The translations under genes were made by a program, and so were the position numbers. From contig NZ_PEBQ01000093.1 of the NCBI RefSeq assembly GCF_002738225.1, forward strand, positions 279,784 to 343,783: a stretch of DNA of 64,000 bases. The letters are read 5' to 3'. Each line of letters starts with the position of its first letter. Position 1 is the stretch's first letter. Shown piece by piece: positions 53,375 through 60,127 of this stretch. This stretch comes from Acetobacter pomorum (GTDB lineage Bacteria > Pseudomonadota > Alphaproteobacteria > Acetobacterales > Acetobacteraceae). Under the pieces are notes generated by a model. The model did no database searches. It saw only the letters and a program-made list of their open reading frames with translations, and was not told where the DNA came from.

Positions 53375-54109
53375 ATGCCTGGTAGCGGTGTTGGGGTCCT
53401 TGATAAATGCATGGAGTTACAAAAACATCTTGCATACGTCTCCAAAGGGTTAACAGCGCAGGAACTTGCGCGTTTAACCAATATGGATCGAGGTACGGTT
53501 CATAGATTGCTTAAAGCAATGATATACTGGAGGCAGGTGGAGGCTGAAAATGGTGTATACCGATTAGGGGCAGGGTGCTTGTTACCAGCCAGTGCTTATC
53601 TTACGCGGTTGCCCTTACGGCGCGTGGCACTCCCTTATACTATTGATTTGCAACATGTTATTTCAGATCGTCCGGCTATTGTGTCTGTAGCTCTTCCTGT
53701 AGGAGACAGGATTGTACTGATCGAACGTATGTGGACAGCCACAACACCATTTAATGTTGTGGCTGATTTAGACGATACATTTGCAATAGATGGTTGCACC
53801 AGTGGGCGTGCTATTCTTGCAACTTATACAGAAGAACAGATACGCCAAACGGTAGGAGATGAACGGTACGCTCAGGTAGCACTCAAACTAAAAGAAATAA
53901 CAGAAAATGATGATTATTCTTTTGGGGAAAGTGAACAGCGTCAGGGTTTGTCTTCTATTGGTTATCCAATTCGGCACGCGCAGAATGCTGCGGTAGGTGC
54001 TCTGGTTATAGCTGGATTGGAGATGGAGGATGTATTGCAAGTTTCATCTCCCCTAGCGCAACATTTGCAACGGGCCTGCAAAGGTATTTCTGAACAGTTG
54101 TTTGGTTGA
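53375..54109 (+). CDS. IclR family transcriptional regulator
   Basis: A 244-residue IclR-type regulator: N-terminal winged helix (GLTAQELARLTNMDRGTVHRL, about residues 24-45) and C-terminal effector domain (ALPVGDRIVLIERM; DGCTSGRAILA; GYPIRHAQNAAVGALVIAG). It heads the catabolic module and is convergent with the acyl-CoA synthetase gene. It likely responds to the substrate or a CoA/acid intermediate and controls the divergent promoter near 56.7 kb, where a good inverted repeat exists. Confidence 0.88.
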   Translation: MPGSGVGVLDKCMELQKHLAYVSKGLTAQELARLTNMDRGTVHRLLKAMIYWRQVEAENGVYRLGAGCLLPASAYLTRLPLRRVALPYTIDLQHVISDRPAIVSVALPVGDRIVLIERMWTATTPFNVVADLDDTFAIDGCTSGRAILATYTEEQIRQTVGDERYAQVALKLKEITENDDYSFGESEQRQGLSSIGYPIRHAQNAAVGALVIAGLEMEDVLQVSSPLAQHLQRACKGISEQLFG

Positions 54110-54124
54110 GAGGCCGAAAGCTTT

Positions 54125-55621
54125 TTAATTTTTTAAAAGTTTGAGCAGCTTGGCTTGTTGTATTTTTCCGTAGTGAGAGCGTGGAAGCTGTTGTAAAAAA
54201 ATAATTTGTTTGGGCACTTTGTGGCGAGAGAGGTGCTTTTTGCAATAAAGAATCAATTCTTCCGTTTCTATTTTGATACTGGCGGATGGCACAACAGCTG
54301 CGCATACGCGCTCGCCCCATTCTGGATCGCTTATGCCGAAGACATGCGTATCTGCAACATCTGGATGAGAGAGAAGGCATTCCGCCACCTCTTTAGGTTG
54401 CACAGACATGCCACCAGACCGAATGATATCTTTACGGCGGCCAACAATTTTTAAAAAATATGTTTTGTCCAGAATGCCCAGATCTCCTGTTGCAAGCCAA
54501 CCATAGCGAAGCACCGAGGCTGTTTTGTCCGGCTGTTTCCAGTAGCCAGCCATAAGGTGAGGGCCAGAAATTTCTACTTCTCCCACGTTATCGGGGCGTG
54601 TGGAGGATATCAGGCGTGCTTGCACGTTTTGTAGGGGAAATCCTACGGCCCCGGCACTGGAGCCTCTTTTGTGTAAAATCGCCAATTTGGGGGCGGGTAG
54701 ATAAAAGCTCCATGGCGCTTCCGTCATGCCATAAAGAATACTTAATCTGGGGCCGAGCAGTTGCATCGCTTTTTCCAATATTTCAGGAGCCAGGGAGGCA
54801 GCTCCAACATCTAGTGAACGGAAAAAGGGAAGGTGGATTGGGTGATCAGGTATATTTCCATGCGTTTGAATATGCTGGAGCAGACGCGTGATTTGTGTAG
54901 GCACAAGTGAACTATAGGCTGCATTTGTTGTGTGAAGAAGAGACAGAAAATTGGCTGGATTAAACCGGTCTCCGAGTATTACTGTTCCGCCGTGACACAG
55001 ATGAGCCAGAACCGATACCGAGGCAATAGGCCATAAGGGGCGGACATTTAACAGTACATCTCCCGCAGATGTAGGGCGTGCTAACCCTATATTGTTTATG
55101 ATAGCAGCAAGGCTGGCCTGCGTATGCATAACTGCCTTGGGTTGCCCAGTAGTGCCCCCCGTATAGTTAAGAGATGCTAATGAAGGGGCAAGCCGTCCAT
55201 CCGATGAGCACGTAATGTGTGATTGTTCATTTTGCCACAAAGCTGGCAGGGAAAGGCAGATATTGCCCCCTGCCTGATACGCCATATCTGCGTGGGCGTG
55301 GTCATGGAGCAGAATAGCAATTTCAGCATCTGCAATCTGGTTGCGGAGTTCCTCAACAGAAAGAGACGGATCAAACGGTACACGCACATAGCCGTAAGCC
55401 ATACTGCCATAATCTGCAATCAGATAAGGAATGCTTGCGTCTGCCAGAATTCCAATTCGTGCGCCTTTGGCAAGGCCATGTGCTTCCAGAAATGAGGCCA
55501 ATCCGCGCAAAGCTATGGCGAGTTGTTGGAAGGTAAGTTTCTGACCTGTGGCAAGTTCGTGCAATGCGAACACGTTGGGCCATTTTTTTGCAGCATTGGC
55601 AAAGAAGTATTGCAAGCTCAT
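54125..55621 (-). CDS. AMP-dependent acyl-CoA synthetase/ligase
   Basis: A 498-residue ANL-superfamily adenylating enzyme. The phosphate-binding loop is YTGGTTGQPKAV, the A5 motif YGMTEA, A7 TGDLG, A8 GRRKDIIRSGG, and the A10 lysine is in HYGKIQQAKL, so all core motifs are intact. It would activate a carboxylic acid to its CoA thioester. The substrate cannot be read from sequence; the neighbours suggest an aromatic or unsaturated acid. A GTG five codons earlier overlaps the upstream dehydrogenase gene; the ATG at 55621 lies 5 bases after its stop. Translation is likely coupled. Confidence 0.88.
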   Translation of the reverse strand: MSLQYFFANAAKKWPNVFALHELATGQKLTFQQLAIALRGLASFLEAHGLAKGARIGILADASIPYLIADYGSMAYGYVRVPFDPSLSVEELRNQIADAEIAILLHDHAHADMAYQAGGNICLSLPALWQNEQSHITCSSDGRLAPSLASLNYTGGTTGQPKAVMHTQASLAAIINNIGLARPTSAGDVLLNVRPLWPIASVSVLAHLCHGGTVILGDRFNPANFLSLLHTTNAAYSSLVPTQITRLLQHIQTHGNIPDHPIHLPFFRSLDVGAASLAPEILEKAMQLLGPRLSILYGMTEAPWSFYLPAPKLAILHKRGSSAGAVGFPLQNVQARLISSTRPDNVGEVEISGPHLMAGYWKQPDKTASVLRYGWLATGDLGILDKTYFLKIVGRRKDIIRSGGMSVQPKEVAECLLSHPDVADTHVFGISDPEWGERVCAAVVPSASIKIETEELILYCKKHLSRHKVPKQIIFLQQLPRSHYGKIQQAKLLKLLKN

Positions 55622-55625
55622 GCTT

Positions 55626-56651
55626 TTACCATTCACTTAAAATGATGCGACCATGAACCTGCCGTGATTCCAGCAGTGCATGGGCTTGGGCTGCCTGAGT
55701 AAATGGCATAATGCGGTCAATCTGAGGGGTGACAATACCTGAGGATATCATGGCAAGAGACTGGCTCACTTCATCCAGCGTGGCGCTGCCAGAACCCTGC
55801 ACGCGCAACCTGCGTCCGATAAGTAAACCAGGAGAAACTTCTACAGCCTTGGGTATTATATTGCCCAGCACGACAATACGTCCCCCCATACCTGTGGCAC
55901 GCAGAGTTTGGGAAAGAGTAAAGCCCAGATTTTCCATGGCAACATCCACACCGTGTTTGCTGGTTCTGTTCCACACTTCGGCGCTGTAGTTTCCATCTGG
56001 AGCAACCACGACCGAAGATGCTCCAAGTTCCTTCAGTCGGCTGGCTTTTGCGGCGTCTCCCGTTACGGCAATGACATGCGCACCCAATGCGCGGGCAATC
56101 TGGATTTGATGTATGCCCAACCCACCACTGGCACCATTGATAAGAACTGTTTCTCCGGCAGTTAGTCCAGCTTGCGAAACAAGTGCGCGCATGGCCGTAC
56201 CAATAGGGCAGGAGGCCAATGCAGCTTGTTGGTAAGTTACATTATCCGGGATACGAATGGCAGAGACTGCAGGCAGACGAATATACTCGGCGTAAGCACC
56301 TTCTGTATCTACCGCAGGAAGAGAGACTGCTCGGCATAGATCTTGGCGCCCTCTCAGGCAGTCTCGGCATTGCCCACAGAAGCGACGTTGATAGCCGGTT
56401 ACACGATCTCCAACCTGATGACGGGTTACCGCAGGGCCTATTGCAACAATACGCCCTGCTACTTCGTGGCCCAGAATAACTCCTTTGGGGGCCCCAGTTA
56501 ATTTGCCTGCTCTATGTAACAGATCATGATGACAAACACCTGCGGCCTTAACTTGTACAAGCACATCGTGCGTACCGAGAACGGGAGTTGGTACCTCTTC
56601 TACTTTGAGTTGAGATGGGTCACCAAAGTCTGAAAGTATAATGGCTTTCAT
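55626..56651 (-). CDS. Zinc-dependent alcohol dehydrogenase family protein
   Basis: A 341-residue MDR-superfamily oxidoreductase. Catalytic zinc ligands are in AGVCHHDLLHR and GHEVAGRI; the structural zinc site CGQCRDCLRGRQDLC has all four cysteines; the NAD(P) motif is GASGGLGIHQIQIARALGA. Relatives include alcohol dehydrogenases and acryloyl-CoA-type reductases, so it may act on an alcohol, an aldehyde or an enoyl-CoA. AGGGG precedes the start. It is divergent from the crotonase gene across 130 bp and upstream of the acyl-CoA synthetase on the same strand. Confidence 0.88.
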   Translation of the reverse strand: MKAIILSDFGDPSQLKVEEVPTPVLGTHDVLVQVKAAGVCHHDLLHRAGKLTGAPKGVILGHEVAGRIVAIGPAVTRHQVGDRVTGYQRRFCGQCRDCLRGRQDLCRAVSLPAVDTEGAYAEYIRLPAVSAIRIPDNVTYQQAALASCPIGTAMRALVSQAGLTAGETVLINGASGGLGIHQIQIARALGAHVIAVTGDAAKASRLKELGASSVVVAPDGNYSAEVWNRTSKHGVDVAMENLGFTLSQTLRATGMGGRIVVLGNIIPKAVEVSPGLLIGRRLRVQGSGSATLDEVSQSLAMISSGIVTPQIDRIMPFTQAAQAHALLESRQVHGRIILSEW

Positions 56652-56669
56652 GCCATAACCCCTTATGTT

Positions 56670-56686
56670 TGTTCATATATTGAACA
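56670..56686. promoter_or_regulatory. Candidate IclR operator TGTTCA-N5-TGAACA
   Basis: A perfect inverted repeat, 19 bp upstream of the dehydrogenase start, in the divergent promoter of the module. Symmetry and position suit an IclR dimer-of-dimers site; binding is inferred. Confidence 0.5.
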
Positions 56687-56781
56687 TAAAAATCAAAATA
56701 TAAACTTTTTATATTCCACATAGAGAAATGTTGCTATGGTTAATTTAACGATTCGCAATAATGATTAAATTGGAATAAACC

Positions 56782-57480
56782 ATGATAGATAGTGCTATAC
56801 AGTCTGGTGTGCTCATCATCACTCTCAATCGTCCTGATCGGCTGAATGCGCTGGATAGCCACGACAAGGCTGCACTAGGGCGTGTTTGGCATAAAGCACA
56901 GCATGATCAGGCAGTTAGAGCTGTGGTTTTGCACGGTGCGGGAGAGCGTGCCTTTTGTGCTGGATCGGATCTGAAAGAAATTGCGGCAACAAAGCAGGTC
57001 GCCACAACAGATATTCTGGCCTCTTGTATTCCTGGTGTGGCGGAGGATTTTACAAAACCGATTGTTGCTGCGTTGCACGGTCATGTTATTGGATTGGGGA
57101 TAAGTATAGCTATGTATTGCGATTTTCGGATTGCGGCACCGCAAACGCGTTTCTGCTTCCCCGAGGTTGAGCATGACATGCTTTCTGGATTTAGCGCGGT
57201 TGAACTCCCCGCCTTGATCGGAGAAGCCGCAGCTCTTGATATCATGCTGACAGGGCGCTCTTTTGATGCAGAGGAGGCGCAACACATAGGGCTTGTGTCT
57301 TCACTTGCAAAAGATCCGTTGGTGGAAGCAATGGCTCTCGCCACACGTTTGGCAGCTTTGCCGACATCCGCCATGGCTTGGAGCAAGCGATTGCTGCTTG
57401 CCGAACGACGTACCCGTTTAAATAGACATTATGCGCTGGTTGATCGGGCCAGGCAGGAAGTCGGTCGATATGAACAATGA
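56782..57480 (+). CDS. Enoyl-CoA hydratase/isomerase (crotonase) family protein
   Basis: A 232-residue crotonase-fold protein. The oxyanion-hole segment AFCAGSDLKE and the KPIVAALHGHVIGLG segment are present. Of the two glutamates that catalyse hydration, the first (in GGGCE of hydratases) is replaced by Ser108, while the second is kept (Glu128 in CFPEVEHDM). It may therefore be an isomerase, hydrolase, lyase or dehalogenase-type member rather than a simple hydratase. It is slightly short, and its end overlaps the MFS gene by 11 bp. Confidence 0.85.
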   Translation: MIDSAIQSGVLIITLNRPDRLNALDSHDKAALGRVWHKAQHDQAVRAVVLHGAGERAFCAGSDLKEIAATKQVATTDILASCIPGVAEDFTKPIVAALHGHVIGLGISIAMYCDFRIAAPQTRFCFPEVEHDMLSGFSAVELPALIGEAAALDIMLTGRSFDAEEAQHIGLVSSLAKDPLVEAMALATRLAALPTSAMAWSKRLLLAERRTRLNRHYALVDRARQEVGRYEQ

Positions 57481-58816
57481 TGATGTTGTTTTAGATGGGC
57501 AGGTAAAAGAGGCTGTTTTCCGCCGTGTTGCATGGCATCTTATGCCTTTTCTTTTTATCTGCCTTGTTTTTAACTGGCTGGATCGGGTTGCTATTAGTTT
57601 TGCACATCTTCAGTTTGGTACGGATCTGCATATAAGCGATACGGCTTTTGGTTTATCTGTTGGTTTGTTTTCGGCAGGTTACCTATTGTGCGAAATACCG
57701 AGCAATCTGGTTATGGAGCGTTGGGGCGCGCGCAGAACCCTTGCCCGGATCATGATTTTTTGGGGAATCATAACCATTGGCATGGCGTTTGTGCAGGGGG
57801 CGCATTCTCTGTACGTCGCGCGTACTTTGCTGGGTATGGCAGAAGCTGGTTTTTTCCCGGGTGTTATTCTGTATCTGACGTATTGGTTCCCTAGCGCATA
57901 TCGGGCGCGTATCACCTCTCGCTTTATCATGGCTATTGCTGTGTGCGGAATTGTGGGCGGGCCAAGTGCAACGTGGATTATGACACATCTGGCCGGGGTA
58001 TGGGGATGGCATGGGTGGCAGTGGCTGTTCTTATTGGGGGGAATGCCGCCGGTTGTGGCTGGGCTTCTGGCATTTGGCTGGCTGGCGGACAAACCTGCGG
58101 CTGCACGTTGGCTTAGCCGTGATGAGAAAAATATCATTCAGCAGGCCATGGTATGCGAACCTGCCTCTGTTGTGCATCCTGTCCGGGTATCGCTTGCCAG
58201 TGCTTTTTCCAACCCCACACTATGGTTGTTATCTTTAAGTTACTGCTTGACCATTACATGCACAGGTAACGTTGTTAATTTCTGGGTGCCATCGCTATTG
58301 CGGGCTGCGGGCGTGCAAAATCTCCAACAGTTGGGGTTGTTAAGCGCTCTGCCACATGTGGTGGGTATTGTGGCAATGCTGTTAGCTTGCCAGCATTCAG
58401 ATTATCAGCAGGAACGGCGTTGGCATTTTGCATTAGGTGGTGGTTTGGCCATGAGCGGTATGCTGGCACTGCCGTGGATGGCACATGAGGCCGCGGCTAC
58501 ATTGTTTTTTTTAACTGTGATGGTTGCAGGTTATCTGATTGCAACAGCAATTTTTTGGAGCATTCCTGCAGGAATGTTGCCTGCGCGGGACCGCGCCATT
58601 GGGTTTGCGCTTATAAATTGCTGTGGTCAGATCAGCAGCATGTTTGTTCCAATGTTCATTGGTTTTCTCAAAACCTGGTTGGGTGGGTTTGAAGTAGCCT
58701 TAAGTATTGTCAGTCTATTTGTTGGGCTTGGCGTGATCGTATTGCTGGCCATGACTGCCAGCACTGTAAACCTCCATGTTTCCCATTCTCATTCGGTAAT
58801 GGATTCATCATTATGA
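57470..58816 (+). CDS. MFS transporter, anion:cation symporter type
   Basis: A 448-residue, twelve-helix MFS permease resembling the ACS family, which takes up organic acids such as phthalate, hexuronates and hydroxyphenylacetate. Family markers are FNWLDRVAISFAHLQF in helix 1, the loop VMERWGARRTLAR, and GMAEAGFFPGVILYLTYWFP. AGGAAG lies upstream of the ATG, which falls inside the crotonase gene. Probably imports the substrate of the pathway. Confidence 0.87.
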   Translation: MNNDDVVLDGQVKEAVFRRVAWHLMPFLFICLVFNWLDRVAISFAHLQFGTDLHISDTAFGLSVGLFSAGYLLCEIPSNLVMERWGARRTLARIMIFWGIITIGMAFVQGAHSLYVARTLLGMAEAGFFPGVILYLTYWFPSAYRARITSRFIMAIAVCGIVGGPSATWIMTHLAGVWGWHGWQWLFLLGGMPPVVAGLLAFGWLADKPAAARWLSRDEKNIIQQAMVCEPASVVHPVRVSLASAFSNPTLWLLSLSYCLTITCTGNVVNFWVPSLLRAAGVQNLQQLGLLSALPHVVGIVAMLLACQHSDYQQERRWHFALGGGLAMSGMLALPWMAHEAAATLFFLTVMVAGYLIATAIFWSIPAGMLPARDRAIGFALINCCGQISSMFVPMFIGFLKTWLGGFEVALSIVSLFVGLGVIVLLAMTASTVNLHVSHSHSVMDSSL

Positions 58817-60009
58817 CAGATTATGTTCAGATTGCGCACACGCTTGCTCCCATTATTGCCGAGGGTGCATCTCGGCGAGATGCAGAGCGCATTTTGCCGT
58901 TTGATATTTTTGAAAAAATTGCCAGCTCAGGTCTTGGAGCTGCACGTGTGCAAAAACAACTAGGTGGGGGAGATATTACTCAGGCGGATGTCGCAGATAT
59001 TTTTATAACTTTGGGAAAGGCAGATCCCAATGTGGCACAGGGGCTTTTTCCGCATTTTATCAATATTGAACAGCTTAGGCTTATCGCTCATCCAGATGCG
59101 CAGGTGCGTTATCTGGGGCAGATTGCTCGGGGCATTATAAGTTCTGGAGCTGTAGCTGAGCGGAGTGGAAAGTTTAGAGGAGAAATTCATACACATGTTG
59201 CGCATGTGAATGGAAAAACTGTTTTGAGAGGCAGCAAATTTTACAGCACAGGATGCCTCTTTGCAGATCTTATCAAAGTGCAGGCGGTGGATGAAGCCGG
59301 GCAAGGGTTATACGTTATGCTGCCCAAGGATACGCAAGGCCTTGTCTTGCAGGATGATTGGGATGGAATGGGCCAGCGCACTACAGCAAGTGGTGTGACA
59401 GAGTTTCACGACATTGTTCTGTCGGCAGAGCAGATTATTCCAACGGGGCATTGGGCTGGCAAGCGTAACTATGTTGGTGCTTCTGCCCAGTTGATTCACA
59501 GTGCGATTGATGTGGGCATTGGGCTGGCAGTGCTGGATGATGCAGTTTATTGGGCCAAGAATCATACCCGCCCATTGCGTGAGAGTGGTGTGAACAGAGC
59601 AAGTGATGATCCATATATTCTTTACACAGTAGGAGAAATTGCAGCGCGCGTAAGGGGTGCTGAAGCATTGGTGCGGCGTGCGGCTGAATATGTGGAGCAG
59701 GCGGCGCGCGCTCAGTTGAAAGATATAAAGCAGGGTTGTGATACAAGCGTAGAAACCGAAAAACTTCTTGTACAATCATCTATTTCTGTAGCGGAAGCTA
59801 AAATATCTGCAACAGAAAGTGCCATTCATGTTGCACAAAAATTATATGATGTAGGTGGAGCTGCCACAACACAGAAATCGTTCAATTTTGACCGGCACTG
59901 GCGTAATGCTCGTACACATACAACCCATGACAGCATTTTTTACAAATATAAGGCCATTGGCAATTTTCTTCTTAATGGAGAGCCTCCTCCCATAGCGTTT
60001 ACTTACTAA
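58813..60009 (+). CDS. Acyl-CoA-dehydrogenase-fold oxidoreductase, SfnB/DszC-like
   Basis: A 398-residue flavoprotein of the acyl-CoA dehydrogenase fold. The C-terminal FNFDRHWRNARTHTTHDSIF segment and the ending GNFLLNGEPPP are typical of the SfnB/DszC subgroup (FMNH2-dependent sulfur-acquisition oxidoreductases and desulfurising monooxygenases) rather than fatty-acid dehydrogenases. GTASGVTEFHD-like TTASGVTEFHDIVL marks the flavin region. It overlaps the MFS stop by four bases. It suggests that the module attacks a sulfur-containing or aromatic compound; no flavin reductase is adjacent. Confidence 0.8.
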   Translation: MTDYVQIAHTLAPIIAEGASRRDAERILPFDIFEKIASSGLGAARVQKQLGGGDITQADVADIFITLGKADPNVAQGLFPHFINIEQLRLIAHPDAQVRYLGQIARGIISSGAVAERSGKFRGEIHTHVAHVNGKTVLRGSKFYSTGCLFADLIKVQAVDEAGQGLYVMLPKDTQGLVLQDDWDGMGQRTTASGVTEFHDIVLSAEQIIPTGHWAGKRNYVGASAQLIHSAIDVGIGLAVLDDAVYWAKNHTRPLRESGVNRASDDPYILYTVGEIAARVRGAEALVRRAAEYVEQAARAQLKDIKQGCDTSVETEKLLVQSSISVAEAKISATESAIHVAQKLYDVGGAATTQKSFNFDRHWRNARTHTTHDSIFYKYKAIGNFLLNGEPPPIAFTY

Positions 60010-60039
60010 ATCGACCTGCGGGTATTTTTTTTACCTAAA

Positions 60040-60062
60040 TACAACTATTTAAATTAGTTGTA
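60040..60062. promoter_or_regulatory. Inverted repeat TACAACTA-N7-TAGTTGTA upstream of the TonB receptor
   Basis: Perfect 8-bp arms between the oxidoreductase stop and the receptor gene. It has no T run, so it is more likely an operator than a terminator. Confidence 0.4.
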
Positions 60063-60127
60063 TAAACAAAAGGATCAAGCATATTGGTGTTAATGTTGTT
60101 AATGGAAGAAAATCACTTCCAATTGTT

